A stretch of 64,000 nt of DNA from Deltaproteobacteria bacterium HGW-Deltaproteobacteria-4 (GCA_002841765.1 PHAV01000005.1:1-64000); one strand, 5' to 3'; positions 8,497 to 17,116 are shown, counted from the first letter of the stretch. Program-made: numbers and translations. The notes: a model not told the origin generated them from the letters alone.

Positions 8497-9303
8497 TTAT
8501 TTAAGGCCAAGTTTCACCAGAACTTCGTTGGCAGTCTCCTCGACCGCTTTGCCGGTCACATCGATCATGACCCAGGGTTGGCGGCGATAAAAGGCCCGCA
8601 CCTGCCGTAACTCCGTGTCGATCTCTTCAAGATCGGCATAAGCGGTGCGAGGATCCTGGCCCAGAGTACGCAGGCGGGCGGCGCGGAGTTCAACGAGACG
8701 ATGCGCATCAATAATCAGGGCAGCCACCCGCCCCTGATCGATCTTGAAGAGTTCCGGCGGCGGATCGATGCCGGTGACCAACGGCACATTCGCCACCTTC
8801 CAGCCGCGATGGGCAAGGTAGATGGAGAGCGGAGTCTTGCTGGTGCGTGATACTCCGACGAGAACTATGTCTGCTTTATGGAGGTTGCGCGTTTCCTGTC
8901 CATCGTCATGTTTGACCGTAAACTCTACCGCTTCGATCCGTTTGTAATAGGCATCGTCCACCCCGTGCAGCAGTCCCGGCATCTGCTGCGGCGCCAGGCC
9001 GAGATAGCGGGACATGCGCAGCAGCAGGGGGGTCAACAGGTCGAGGGAGGGGATGGCGCGACTGCTACATTCGTCATGGGCGACCTGCGCCAGCTCATTG
9101 TTAACCATGGTATAAACGACCAGCGCATTTAGTCGGCTGGCTTCGTCGAGGATGTCGAGCAGGTGTGATTTGCTGCGAACATTGGCGATGCGCCGGGTGG
9201 TGACCGACTTGTCCTGAAACTGGGTCAGGGCGGCAGTACACATCCGTTCGATCGTTTCCCCGGTTGCGTCGGAAAGCAGAAAGATATATTTTTGTGTTTC
9301 CAT
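8497..9303 (-). CDS. Pyruvate,phosphate dikinase / PEP synthase regulatory protein (DUF299)
   Basis: A bifunctional Ser/Thr kinase and pyrophosphorylase. It turns PPDK or PEP synthase off by ADP-dependent phosphorylation of the active-site Thr and back on by Pi-dependent removal. It has 268 residues from ATG 9303 (AAAGG 6 bases upstream). An in-frame start nine codons earlier would use an AT-rich segment without support. The family P-loop GVSRTSKTP is at 150-158, and [10 protein letters not shown] is near the N-terminus. Its presence implies PEP/pyruvate interconversion under adenylate control, which fits an anaerobe. The target kinase gene is not in the window. Confidence 0.93.
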   Translation of the reverse strand: METQKYIFLLSDATGETIERMCTAALTQFQDKSVTTRRIANVRSKSHLLDILDEASRLNALVVYTMVNNELAQVAHDECSSRAIPSLDLLTPLLLRMSRYLGLAPQQMPGLLHGVDDAYYKRIEAVEFTVKHDDGQETRNLHKADIVLVGVSRTSKTPLSIYLAHRGWKVANVPLVTGIDPPPELFKIDQGRVAALIIDAHRLVELRAARLRTLGQDPRTAYADLEEIDTELRQVRAFYRRQPWVMIDVTGKAVEETANEVLVKLGLK

Positions 9304-9436
9304 GTGTGCCTTTTGGTAAAAAAATACCACGCATGATATTTACTCATTAAATTATTCAATTACATTAAAATGGAAAAAGTGTTGTTGTCAAGGGCCACCC
9401 GGAGAAATATATTTTTTTATGCAAAGGAAGCTTTTT

Positions 9437-10354
9437 ATGGATGAATGGATTGAAGTTGTCTTGATTGTCCCGACGACGGTTGCCGAAACCGCCGGGTTTG
9501 TCCTGGCTGAATTGGGGAGCGCCGGGGTGACCCTGGAAAACCGGGAACTCGACACTTTTGTTGCGCCGGACCCGGAGGAAATGGTTAGTGAAACTCTGGC
9601 CGTGCGCGCCTACTTTCCGCAGCCGGCGGATAGCGCCGCGCTGCTCAGCGCCATTCAGCAGCGCATGCTTGAGCTGGCGCCGGCCTTTCCCGGCTGGACA
9701 CCGCAAGCCCCGAGCTTTACGGTGGTGCGCAACGAAGATTGGGCGGAAGGGTGGAAGCAGCACTTTCCGACGACCCGGATCAGCCGGCGTTTGGTGGTGC
9801 GGCCGAGTTGGGAAGCGTTTACAGCCGGGCCGGACGATGTTGTCATTGAAATCGATCCGGGGATGGCCTTTGGCACCGGTACGCACGGCACCACCCGCCT
9901 TTGCCTCGAAGCGGTCGCCGCGGCATTTGAGAGTGAGATGCCGCCGCGCCGCGTCCTTGATGTCGGCACCGGTTCCGGGATTCTCGCCATTGCCGCTGCC
10001 GCTTACGGCGCTGAAGAGATCGTCGCCTGTGACATCGACGCGGATGCGTGCGCGATTGCTTTTGAGAATGCCATCCTCAATCAGGTTGACGAAAAAATCT
10101 CCTTCACCATAGCCCCCCTGGAAGAGCTGGAAGGGAGCTTCGATCTGGTTTTGGCCAACATCCTCGCGGAAGAGAATATCCGCCTGGCCGACGCCCTGCT
10201 GGCGCGTCTGGCCCCCGGCGGCCGCCTCGTCCTCTCCGGCATCCTGATTGAGAAGGAAGAGATGGTGATCAACGCTTTCAAGGCCTACGGACTCGGGTCG
10301 CCGGAGATCAGCCATAATGAAGACTGGTCCTGCCTCCTTTACCGGCGGCCGTGA
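9437..10354 (+). CDS. prmA: Ribosomal protein L11 methyltransferase
   Basis: A SAM-dependent enzyme that trimethylates ribosomal protein L11. It has 305 residues from ATG 9437, preferred over an upstream ATG because AGGAAG lies 7 bases before it and MDEWIEV is the usual opening. The N-terminal substrate domain is followed by PGMAFGTGTHGTT and the Rossmann motif VLDVGTGSGILAIAA, then the DLVLANILAE segment (motif IV, N-x-L/I type). The stop TGA shares a base with the ATG of rsmE, so these are coupled. This is the first gene of the plus-strand methyltransferase cluster prmA-rsmE-rlmJ. Confidence 0.95.
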   Translation: MDEWIEVVLIVPTTVAETAGFVLAELGSAGVTLENRELDTFVAPDPEEMVSETLAVRAYFPQPADSAALLSAIQQRMLELAPAFPGWTPQAPSFTVVRNEDWAEGWKQHFPTTRISRRLVVRPSWEAFTAGPDDVVIEIDPGMAFGTGTHGTTRLCLEAVAAAFESEMPPRRVLDVGTGSGILAIAAAAYGAEEIVACDIDADACAIAFENAILNQVDEKISFTIAPLEELEGSFDLVLANILAEENIRLADALLARLAPGGRLVLSGILIEKEEMVINAFKAYGLGSPEISHNEDWSCLLYRRP

Positions 10355-11079
10355 TGCACCGCCTCTTTGTTGCCCCTGAAGCGCTGCAGCAGCCGATTGT
10401 CGTTATCAGCGATGAAGCCTTCCACCATCTGAGCGTTTTGCGCCTGCGCATCGGTGATGAAGTCCTCCTCCTCGACGGATGCGGTCACCTGGCCCGGGCC
10501 ATCCTGCGCCAGCTCAGTCGCAGCACAGCGCAGGCGGAAGTGCTGGAGCGCTGGGAGGAAAGAGAGTCGCTCCTCCCTTTGCGGTTGATTCAGGGGCTGC
10601 CCAAGGGGGAGAAGTTTGAATGGCTGCTGGAGAAAGGGGTGGAGCTCGGGGTCAGCGCCTTTACGCCGGTGATCACCGCGCGCAGTCAGCTGCGGGGTGA
10701 TAAGTCAGCCCGCTGGCAAAGGATTATTCAGGAAGCGGCCCGCCAGAGTCGCCGTCCCCTCCTCCCCACTCTGGAAGGACTGCAACCCTTGGCGGCGGCG
10801 CTGTCAGCTACAACCGAGACTCTGCGGCTGATGCTGTGGGAGGAAGGGAGCACCCCCCTCAATAGCGTCCTGCCACCGAAAGGTCCTGCCAGCTGTGTTC
10901 TTCTGGTCGGGCCGGAAGGGGGCTTTTCAGCAGCAGAAGCAGACGTGGCGGTGATGGCCGGTTTTATTCCCGTCTCTCTCGGCAAGCGGATTCTCCGCAC
11001 CGAAACTGCGGGGATGGCGGTCACTGCTGTCCTGCAAAATCGCTATGGCGATTTTGGCACGTTTTGCCCCGTCGATTAA
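10354..11079 (+). CDS. rsmE: 16S rRNA (uracil1498-N3)-methyltransferase
   Basis: A SPOUT-class enzyme that methylates U1498 of 16S rRNA. It has 241 residues from ATG 10354, overlapping the prmA stop (TGATG). A GTG one codon earlier is also possible. The N-terminal PUA-like domain has EAFHHLSVLRLRIGDEV. The C-terminal trefoil-knot SAM site shows LLVGPEGGFSAAEAD and SLGKRILRTETA. The family length is typical. Confidence 0.95.
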   Translation: MHRLFVAPEALQQPIVVISDEAFHHLSVLRLRIGDEVLLLDGCGHLARAILRQLSRSTAQAEVLERWEERESLLPLRLIQGLPKGEKFEWLLEKGVELGVSAFTPVITARSQLRGDKSARWQRIIQEAARQSRRPLLPTLEGLQPLAAALSATTETLRLMLWEEGSTPLNSVLPPKGPASCVLLVGPEGGFSAAEADVAVMAGFIPVSLGKRILRTETAGMAVTAVLQNRYGDFGTFCPVD

Positions 11080-11101
11080 TTTTTTTGAAGGATCATCTCA
11101 G

Positions 11102-11947
11102 ATGCTCAGCTACCGCCACGCTTTTCATGCCGGCAACCATGCCGATCTCCTCAAGCACTTGGTGCTGGTGGAGCTGCTGAACTATTTCCGGCGCAAGGAG
11201 AAGCCCTTTTCTTATATCGACACCCACGCCGGGGCCGGCTTTTATGAACTGGATCAGGGCTATGCCACCCAGAATGCCGAATATGCTGCCGGCATCGGCC
11301 GACTGTGGAAGCAGCAGTATCTCCCGGCGCCCCTGGCTGCCTTTTGTCAGCAGATTCGCGACTGCAACCCCGGTCCGGAGCTGACCCGCTATCCCGGCTC
11401 CCCCTGGCTGGCCGGCCAGTTGCTGCGGACTGACGACCGGATGTGGCTCTTCGAACTCCATCCCCGCGATCAGGAACTGCTGCGCGCCACCTTCAGCCAC
11501 GCCGGCAAGCAAGTCAAGATCACAGGCAGTGACGGTTTTATCGGCCTGAAGGGACTGTTGCCGCCGCCGACCCGGCGCGCTCTGGTCCTCATCGACCCTC
11601 CTTACGAAGAGAAGCGCGATTACGAACGGGTGGTCAAGCTGCTTGGCGACGCAGTGAAGCGCTTTGCCTCCGGCACCTATGCCCTGTGGTATCCGCAGTT
11701 ACAGCGGAACGAAGCGCAGGCTTTGCCCGCTCGTCTCAAGGCCCTCAGTGTCCCGAGTTGGCTGCACGTCAGTCTCACTGTCCAGTCGCCCGCCGCCGAT
11801 GGTTTCGGCATGCACGGCAGCGGCCTCTTTATCGTCAATCCTCCCTACACTCTGCCGGCAACGTTACAAAGCGTTCTTCCCACCTTGGTCGAACTCCTTC
11901 GCCAGGATGCCGGCGCCGGTTATTCTCTCGAATTCTCCATCCCCTGA
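11102..11947 (+). CDS. rlmJ: 23S rRNA (adenine2030-N6)-methyltransferase
   Basis: A 281-residue SAM-dependent methyltransferase. It starts at ATG 11102 with MLSYRHAFHAGNHADLLKH, the family's characteristic opening, behind GAAGGA. Further motifs are YIDTHAGAGFY (SAM binding) and LIDPPYEEKRDY, the DPPY catalytic motif of N6-adenine methyltransferases. Longer in-frame extensions reach back into rsmE and are rejected. Its last 28 bases overlap the convergent unknown gene at 11920-12387. Confidence 0.94.
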   Translation: MLSYRHAFHAGNHADLLKHLVLVELLNYFRRKEKPFSYIDTHAGAGFYELDQGYATQNAEYAAGIGRLWKQQYLPAPLAAFCQQIRDCNPGPELTRYPGSPWLAGQLLRTDDRMWLFELHPRDQELLRATFSHAGKQVKITGSDGFIGLKGLLPPPTRRALVLIDPPYEEKRDYERVVKLLGDAVKRFASGTYALWYPQLQRNEAQALPARLKALSVPSWLHVSLTVQSPAADGFGMHGSGLFIVNPPYTLPATLQSVLPTLVELLRQDAGAGYSLEFSIP

Positions 11948-12387
11948 GCACCCCGCTCCGCCTCCTCGACCCACGCCTCACGCAGGGAGAGGTGGCGGAG
12001 GAATTCAGCGGCATGGAGAAAACGCTCTGGTGTGGTCGGCACATTGATCTCCTCGCTCCCCCGTTGCAGCCCGAGTGCAAAACCGTGCCTGCCGTTGCGT
12101 GTATAGCGTTCGACCGTAAGCTTACTCAATACCTCACTGCCGTTCGCTTCGAAGCGGTGGCTGAGACTCTCCTTCCCTCCCTCGTTATGAACCTTCCCCA
12201 TCCGGCAACCAAGGTCGAAGGCTTCGGCTGGTTCGACGATGAAGCGCAACGACGTCCCGCCGCTCTCCAGACGGAAGAAGCGCAGGGCAATCCGCCCTTC
12301 ATCCGGGCGATTATCGCTGCGCTTGGTGTACGGGGTGATTTCGACCCCGGCCTGTTTGGCAAAGATGGTGATCTGTGAATTTTTCAT
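11920..12387 (-). CDS. Conserved protein of unknown function
   Basis: A 155-residue protein with start ATG 12387 behind a strong GGAGGGGG-type ribosome binding site. It has no signal peptide, membrane segment or recognisable catalytic motif. It reads as one mixed alpha/beta domain (about 1-110, with KESLSHRF, VLSKLTVERY and GFALGLQRG) followed by a charged helical tail. I recall similar unnamed proteins in Geobacter relatives, but no function. The gene is convergent with rlmJ and overlaps its end by 28 bases. The overlapped part encodes only the charged tail. Confidence 0.75.
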   Translation of the reverse strand: MKNSQITIFAKQAGVEITPYTKRSDNRPDEGRIALRFFRLESGGTSLRFIVEPAEAFDLGCRMGKVHNEGGKESLSHRFEANGSEVLSKLTVERYTRNGRHGFALGLQRGSEEINVPTTPERFLHAAEFLRHLSLREAWVEEAERGAQGMENSRE

Positions 12388-12462
12388 ACTTCCCCCTCCG
12401 ATTGCATGATGTGGTAGTGCGGACGAAGCTTAGCATGATTTTATGAACGCGCCATAAGTAAA

Positions 12463-12493
12463 AACGCCGCAGAAGGATGCCTTCTGCGGCGTT
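12463..12493 (-). terminator. Intrinsic terminator after the aminotransferase
   Basis: A perfect 14-bp stem (12463-12476 with 12480-12493) has a 3-base loop. On the minus strand it is followed by TTTT (plus-strand A run at 12460-12464). It lies 27 bases past the aminotransferase stop codon. Confidence 0.85.
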
Positions 12494-12519
12494 GGCGTTC
12501 AAGCTCTAACCGGCAATGG

Positions 12520-13824
12520 TTATGACTGCAAATACGCCTGCACACTGGCGGCGATGGTCTGGAAGATGCGCGTCAGCTCGGCTTCATCCCGCTCCAGCAG
12601 GGTAATGCGGAAACCCGGCTGGGTGGTGCAGAAAGAGGTGAGCGGCACTGTGCAAATGCCGGTCGAAGCGAGGAGATAGTAGACAAAGCGCTTGTCGAGG
12701 GAGCAGCCGGGGGTGTTAACCAGCCCTTCGACGAGGGTTTTGACTTCCGCGTTGGTAATCGGCAGGCTCTGGGTGCTGGTCAGCACGTTGTCATCAAAGG
12801 CGATCGCCATATAGAAGGCGCCGTTGGTGCGATTGACCTTGAGGCCAGGGACATCCTTGAGGATGTCGTAAGCGATGTTCGAAGCGCGTGCATAGCGATT
12901 CTTGCGCTCTTCAAGATAGACCGGATATTCCGGGTGGGTCATCATCGGCTTGATCGCCATCTGCGGCAGGGTGGTGGCGCAGACCTCGACGAGTTTGGCG
13001 TTGAGGATGGAGGCGACATATTTAGCAAAGATCGGATCTTTGTCGGCATTGTAGACCTCGATCCAGCCGCTGCGCCCGCCCGGCCAGGGGAACTCTTTGC
13101 TGACCCCTTTCATGGCAATAGCAGGGACATCGCCGATGAGATCGGAGATCGGCAGGGTGGAGGTGCCGTTATAGGTGATGTTGTGGTAGATCTCGTCGCT
13201 GATGATGAAGAGATCATATTCTTTGGCAATGGCAACGATTTCGCGCAGGACCGCTTCCGGATAGACGACACCGGTGGGATTGTCAGGATTGATCAGGAGG
13301 ATTCCGGAGATCCGCGGGTTGAATTTGACCTTGTTGCGGAGCTCTTCGAGGTCGGGATACCAGTGGTTCTCGGCGGCGAGGCGATAGGTCACCGCCGGCT
13401 GACCGGCATTGGCGGCCTCAGCCGAGGAGTGGGTCGAATAGGTCGGCGAGGGGACAATCACCCGATATTCGCGGTTCAGGCAGCCATAGACTTTCTGGAT
13501 GGCATCGCCGAGGCCGTTAAAGAAGAGGATATCCTCGGGGGTGATCTGCAACTTGCCGCGCTGGTTGGTCAGTTCGGCGATAAATTCACGGGTCTCGAGG
13601 ACGCCGCGGGTCGGGCAGTAGCCGTAGGACGCATTCTCCATGGCGAGGCCGGCGACGATCTGCTTCATCCAGCCGGGAATCTGCTCCCCCTTAGCGACGG
13701 GATCGCCGATATTCTCCATATTGGTCTTGAGCCCGAGCTTTTTGAGCTTGTCGGCAATGTCGACAATGGCGCGGATCTCGTAAGTCATCTCTCCGCCACC
13801 GATCGGCACGATGTTGTTACGCAT
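12520..13824 (-). CDS. PLP-dependent class I aminotransferase (possibly alanine-forming)
   Basis: A 434-residue fold-type I aminotransferase. Visible motifs are YCPTRGVLETREF (N-terminal substrate region), LLINPDNPTGVVYP (PLP Asn), IISDEIYHNITY (Asp/Tyr), KGVSKEFPWPGGRSGW (Schiff-base Lys), and FRITLLERDEAEL (Arg for the substrate carboxylate). The best general match is the AlaT/AspC-like group, so transfer between alanine or aspartate and 2-oxoacids is likely, but the amino acid is not fixed by sequence. AAGGAG lies 7 bases upstream of the ATG. Only about 35 bases separate the ATG from the terminator at 13868-13893, so its transcript most likely starts upstream at the promoter of the alanine-rich leader ORF. 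Confidence 0.9.
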   Translation of the reverse strand: MRNNIVPIGGGEMTYEIRAIVDIADKLKKLGLKTNMENIGDPVAKGEQIPGWMKQIVAGLAMENASYGYCPTRGVLETREFIAELTNQRGKLQITPEDILFFNGLGDAIQKVYGCLNREYRVIVPSPTYSTHSSAEAANAGQPAVTYRLAAENHWYPDLEELRNKVKFNPRISGILLINPDNPTGVVYPEAVLREIVAIAKEYDLFIISDEIYHNITYNGTSTLPISDLIGDVPAIAMKGVSKEFPWPGGRSGWIEVYNADKDPIFAKYVASILNAKLVEVCATTLPQMAIKPMMTHPEYPVYLEERKNRYARASNIAYDILKDVPGLKVNRTNGAFYMAIAFDDNVLTSTQSLPITNAEVKTLVEGLVNTPGCSLDKRFVYYLLASTGICTVPLTSFCTTQPGFRITLLERDEAELTRIFQTIAASVQAYLQS

Positions 13825-13867
13825 GAAATTTCTCCTTAAATTAAGTTCTGGTTCGTTGAAAAAGGAA

Positions 13868-13893
13868 AGGCCGCGACGTGTCTGCCGCGGCCT
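13868..13893 (-). terminator. Terminator/attenuator between leader ORF and aminotransferase
   Basis: On the minus strand an 8-bp stem (AGGCCGCG/CGCGGCCT) with a 10-base loop is followed by TTCCTTTTTC. This has the form of an intrinsic terminator placed inside the 5' leader of the aminotransferase gene. The base run 13882-13890 (minus CCGCGGCAG), which contains most of the 5' arm, is exactly complementary to CTGCCGCGG inside the leader ORF. An alternative antiterminator pairing is therefore possible. Confidence 0.65.
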
Positions 13894-13926
13894 GATGTCT
13901 TATGAGAGACGGGAAAAAGGGGGTTA

Positions 13927-14040
13927 TTACCGGGTCTCGTAGCGTCGGGCTGCGGATTGAGCTGCGACTGCCGCGGCAGCCGCGCTGGTAGCTCGTGCGG
14001 TTGCAGTCTGCAGATCTTGATGGAAAGGACGCTGGTTCAT
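13927..14040 (-). CDS. 37-residue alanine-rich leader peptide (putative)
   Basis: The minus strand carries ATG at 14040, 37 sense codons and tandem stops TAATAA. A GGAG box lies 9 bases upstream, and a promoter with perfect TTGACA lies just before that (14071-14098). Twelve of 37 residues are Ala, eleven of them at positions 15-31, including five in a row at 20-24. No membrane segment is evident. The ORF is followed by a terminator-like hairpin and then the aminotransferase gene, the order expected for amino-acid-sensing attenuation. It could instead be a functional small protein. The reading frame is directly visible, and its role is inferred. Confidence 0.6.
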   Translation of the reverse strand: MNQRPFHQDLQTATARATSAAAAAVAAQSAARRYETR

Positions 14041-14070
14041 CGCTCACGACTCCGGAAAATTTGAGAATCA

Positions 14071-14098
14071 GGTATCACACCTGTTTGCTGTCTGTCAA
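14071..14098 (-). promoter_or_regulatory. Sigma70-type promoter for the leader ORF/aminotransferase
   Basis: The -35 TTGACA (14093-14098) and -10 GATACC (14071-14076) are separated by 16 bases. A TG two bases before the -10 gives an extended -10. Transcription would start near 14064, leaving about 24 bases before the leader ATG at 14040. Confidence 0.6.
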
Positions 14099-14115
14099 CT
14101 CATCTCTGCTAATGC

Positions 14116-16305
14116 TTAATTGATCAGCTTGATTGCCTTTTTGGTCGCAGCCGTGGGATGGGTGGTGATATCGGTGAGGACCGCCATCGCTTCTTTGGCG
14201 ACCGGATCCTTTTCCGTATCCTTGGCCAACTGCTTGAGCTTGTCACTATCGGTCAGCAGCGGCTCGCGCTTACTCCCCTTTTCACCATGCTTCGGCATGC
14301 CGCTTTCTGCCCGTTGTGCTTCGGCCAGTTTTTTTTCTTCCAGCCAGTCGCGATGTAATTCAGTGTATTGCAAAGGAACGAGGGTCTTTTCACTCCGCTC
14401 CTTGGCGCGGGCTGCATCCTTGTTAATGGTCTGCCAAGCCGGATCATCTTTAATGCGCTGCTGACTGCGACTCTGCAACCACTCCAGATCCGGGAGCGCC
14501 TGCGGCCAGGGGCGATAGTTGGTGGCTTCGATGGTGTCCCAGGGGAGGGAGTGGTCGAGATAGCGCTCACCGCTCTTGAGGTACTGTAGTCGGTCGGGGA
14601 GGACAATGTCGGGGACAATGCCGCGATACTGGGTCGAACCGCCGCTGACACGGTAAAACTTCTGGATGGTTACTTTGAGTGCCCCGAGGGGGAGGAACTG
14701 GTCCATATTGCGCAGATTGAAGTCGCGATCGAGATCGAGCATCGCCTGCACTGTCCCTTTGCCGTGGGTGTGGGCGCTGCCGATGACGATGGCGCGACGA
14801 TAGTCCTGCAGGGCACCGGCCAGGATTTCTGAGGCCGAGGCGCTGAATTCATTGACGAGGATGGCGAGGGGGCCGCTATAAATTGTCTGGCTGTCGTCAT
14901 CGAGGACCTGCGTCTTGCCATTGCTGCTGCGCACCTGAACGACCGGTCCGGGATTGATGAAGAGTCCGGCAATCGACACGGCATCGGAAAGGGCGCCGCC
15001 GCCGTTATTGCGTACATCGAGAATCAAACCGTCGATATTGCTATCCTTGAGTTTGGCGATCTCGGTCCGGACATCGTCCGTGACGTTGCGGCCGCCATTG
15101 CCGCTTTCCTGGAAGTCGCGGTAGAAAGAGGGGATGCGGATATAACCGTAAACTTTGCCGCTCTTTTCGTCCTTGATAGTTGTGCCGCGGGCAAAGGTTT
15201 CGTCAATCTGTACGACGTCGCGCACGATCGGAATGGTGATCTTGCTGCCGTCCGGTTTTCTCGCAGTCAGGCGGACCTCGGTCCCCTTTTTGCCGCGAAT
15301 CAGGCTGACGGCATCGCGCAGACGCATGTCGGTAATATCGACGGGCTCGGCCTTCCCTTCGGCCACCTTGAGGATGATATCTTCGGCCTGTAAATCTCCC
15401 TGTCGCCAGGCGGCGCTGCCGGGGATAATTTGCGTCACCTTGATGTAGCCGTCTTCTTCGCGCAGGGTGGCGCCGATCCCTTCGAGGGAGCCGCGCATGC
15501 TGATATCGAAATCCTCTTTCTGCGTCGGCGGCAGATAGTTGGTATGGGGGTCAAAAGCTTCGGTGATAGCGGAGAAGTAGCTGTCGAAGCGATCCTGTTC
15601 CTTCTGTTCCAGCATCCGGGTAAAGAACTGGTCGAGACTCTTGCCAACCTTGAGTTTGGCGTCTGTCATGAGTTCTTTGTCGATCTTCTTGCCGGCGCTT
15701 TCGAGTTTCTTCTGGTCCTCAAGGAGATTCATGTAGCGCCCCAAGAGCTGATACTTGATGATTTTGCGCCAGCGCTCACGCAGTTCCGGCAGATCGCGAC
15801 AGTAGGTCAGCTTGGCGTTGTCCGTTTCGATCTTTTCACTTTTGGTGAAGTCGATCTCTTCTTTCAGAAGGGTATGCACCAGCTCCTGGACTTGCAGGAC
15901 GCGTTGATCCATGATCCGGGCGGCAATGGCCGGGAGCTCGATGACGCCCTGATTGATTTCATTGTCAATCAGCAGCGCGTAGGGTTGGAGTTGGTCGATG
16001 TCCGCTTGTAGCAGAAAGCGTTTTTGCGCATCGAGTTGTTTGAGAAAGAGGCTGTACGCGGCGCGGGAAAGCTCGTCATCGATGGCTTTGTGACTGTAAT
16101 GATGGCGCGCCAGTTGATTGCGCAGTACATAGCTGATCAGTTTGGCACGATTGGCAGCATAGTTTTCAGTGATGTCAGTCGGGCTCGAAGCATCCGAGGG
16201 CGTCAACAGGGATGTGGAGAGCGCAAAGAGGGAAACAAAAACCGCGGCAACGACCCAGTAGCGGGGGCGCAACTTTAAACGACGAAGCAAAGTAGAGTAC
16301 AACAT
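14116..16305 (-). CDS. prc: Tail-specific (C-terminal processing) protease
   Basis: A periplasmic serine protease of family S41 that degrades or trims proteins from their C-termini. It has 729 residues. A signal-anchor lies at about 16-35, an N-terminal helical domain spans 45-250, and a PDZ domain (GIGATLREEDGYIKV, GSAAWRQGDL) spans about 270-355. The S41 protease core shows ILDVRNNGGG, then catalytic Ser492 in FSASASEIL and Lys517 in HGKGTVQ, spaced 25 apart as in E. coli Tsp. The C-terminal region (about 560-729) is Lys/Glu-rich, as in the long Prc type. A promoter is visible 51-80 bases upstream. Confidence 0.95.
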   Translation of the reverse strand: MLYSTLLRRLKLRPRYWVVAAVFVSLFALSTSLLTPSDASSPTDITENYAANRAKLISYVLRNQLARHHYSHKAIDDELSRAAYSLFLKQLDAQKRFLLQADIDQLQPYALLIDNEINQGVIELPAIAARIMDQRVLQVQELVHTLLKEEIDFTKSEKIETDNAKLTYCRDLPELRERWRKIIKYQLLGRYMNLLEDQKKLESAGKKIDKELMTDAKLKVGKSLDQFFTRMLEQKEQDRFDSYFSAITEAFDPHTNYLPPTQKEDFDISMRGSLEGIGATLREEDGYIKVTQIIPGSAAWRQGDLQAEDIILKVAEGKAEPVDITDMRLRDAVSLIRGKKGTEVRLTARKPDGSKITIPIVRDVVQIDETFARGTTIKDEKSGKVYGYIRIPSFYRDFQESGNGGRNVTDDVRTEIAKLKDSNIDGLILDVRNNGGGALSDAVSIAGLFINPGPVVQVRSSNGKTQVLDDDSQTIYSGPLAILVNEFSASASEILAGALQDYRRAIVIGSAHTHGKGTVQAMLDLDRDFNLRNMDQFLPLGALKVTIQKFYRVSGGSTQYRGIVPDIVLPDRLQYLKSGERYLDHSLPWDTIEATNYRPWPQALPDLEWLQSRSQQRIKDDPAWQTINKDAARAKERSEKTLVPLQYTELHRDWLEEKKLAEAQRAESGMPKHGEKGSKREPLLTDSDKLKQLAKDTEKDPVAKEAMAVLTDITTHPTAATKKAIKLIN

Positions 16306-16355
16306 AAAAACGATCCGTCCCTAGGTTTGGGGTTGTAAAGAGATTTATCATATGC

Positions 16356-16385
16356 ATTATCAATGTTCTTTCCCCCTGCGGTCAA
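16356..16385 (-). promoter_or_regulatory. Promoter for prc
   Basis: On the minus strand TTGACC (16380-16385) and GATAAT (16356-16361) are separated by 18 bases, each matching the sigma70 consensus at 5 of 6 positions. They lie 51-80 bases before the prc ATG. This promoter is divergent from the atp promoter at 16419-16447. Confidence 0.6.
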
Positions 16386-16418
16386 GAGGATAACACTTGT
16401 TTTTCCGCCGTAAAGAGG

Positions 16419-16447
16419 TTGACACTAAAAGGGGGGTGTGATATTAA
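16419..16447 (+). promoter_or_regulatory. Promoter of the F0 (atpZ-atpI-atpB-atpE) cluster
   Basis: TTGACA (16419-16424), a 17-base spacer and TATTAA (16442-16447) with an upstream TG give a near-consensus sigma70 promoter. Transcription would start near 16454. A GTG at 16438 that could extend the first gene lies between -35 and -10, so the promoter excludes it as a start. Confidence 0.75.
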
Positions 16448-16491
16448 GACGCGGCTCGAAAGACCGCCTGGCCAGAAGGGTTCAGTCAGTG

Positions 16492-16746
16492 ATGAAAGAG
16501 CAACGCCGTCAGCTCATCAAGTCGATGGGGTTCTTGTCCGGACTTGGCATCTCGATGGTGGCGGCGACGCTGATCGGTCTGGCGATGGGCTACTATCTGG
16601 ATCGCTGGCTCGGAACCACCCCCTGGATGACCCTGGTCTTCCTCTGTTTCGGTATCGTGGCCGGATTTCGTAACGTTTACATTCTGACTGATCGCGAATT
16701 GAAGCGACAGCAGGCGGAAAGTTCCAGCGAAGGTGACAGTAAATAG
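16492..16746 (+). CDS. atpZ: ATP synthase-associated small membrane protein AtpZ
   Basis: An 84-residue protein with two predicted transmembrane helices (about 12-35 and 42-60) and the motif GYYLDRWLGTTPW between them, typical of AtpZ (putative F0F1 accessory subunit). The start ATG 16492 is chosen because an upstream GTG (16438) lies inside the promoter. The proposed role of AtpZ with AtpI is assembly of the c-ring or ion supply to it. Its last codons overlap the start of atpI. Confidence 0.82.
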   Translation: MKEQRRQLIKSMGFLSGLGISMVAATLIGLAMGYYLDRWLGTTPWMTLVFLCFGIVAGFRNVYILTDRELKRQQAESSSEGDSK

Positions 16747-17116
16747 TGATGAAGAGTTGCCTTGGCAGTTGGCCCGCCGGAACCTGATAGTCTTTGCTGT
16801 TCTTCTCCTGTTAAGTCTTTTTTGGCAGTCGCTGAGCGTGTTTCTCGGTGTTTTATGCGGCGGGGCAGTGGCCCTTCTCAGTTTTCACTGGATGCAGTTC
16901 AGCTTGATCAAAATGTTCGTCCAGCTTGATTCCGGCTCTGCACGCCGGTTTCAATCGAGTTATCTGCTCCGTCTTGCCACCGTGGCAGCGGCGCTTTATT
17001 TCTGCGTTGCCGTGTTGCGGGTGAACCCCCTGGCGCTGGCAGCAGGTCTTTCGGTGGTGGTTGTCAGTCTCTTCTGGACCACGATCGCGAGATTGACCGC
17101 ATCAAGGAGGCGTTGA
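16733..17116 (+). CDS. atpI: ATP synthase subunit I (AtpI)
   Basis: A 127-residue inner-membrane protein with four predicted helices (about 20-38, 40-57, 74-93 and 97-118). It fits the ATP synthase I family by size, topology and position directly before atpB. AtpI helps assemble the c-ring. A GTG start at 16733 overlapping atpZ by 14 bases gives the frame. A later start is possible because no strong ribosome binding site marks this one. The stop is 3 bases before atpB. Confidence 0.8.
   Translation: MTVNSDEELPWQLARRNLIVFAVLLLLSLFWQSLSVFLGVLCGGAVALLSFHWMQFSLIKMFVQLDSGSARRFQSSYLLRLATVAAALYFCVAVLRVNPLALAAGLSVVVVSLFWTTIARLTASRRR

Noticed and set aside
13841-14047. 68-codon frame on the minus strand
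   Set aside because: It is a different frame over the leader ORF and terminator, rich in Ser/Arg/Pro, with no ribosome binding site. The 37-codon frame fits the promoter and ribosome binding site better.
16438-16491. GTG start extending atpZ by 18 codons
   Set aside because: The GTG lies between the -35 and -10 of the atp promoter, so it would not be in the transcript.
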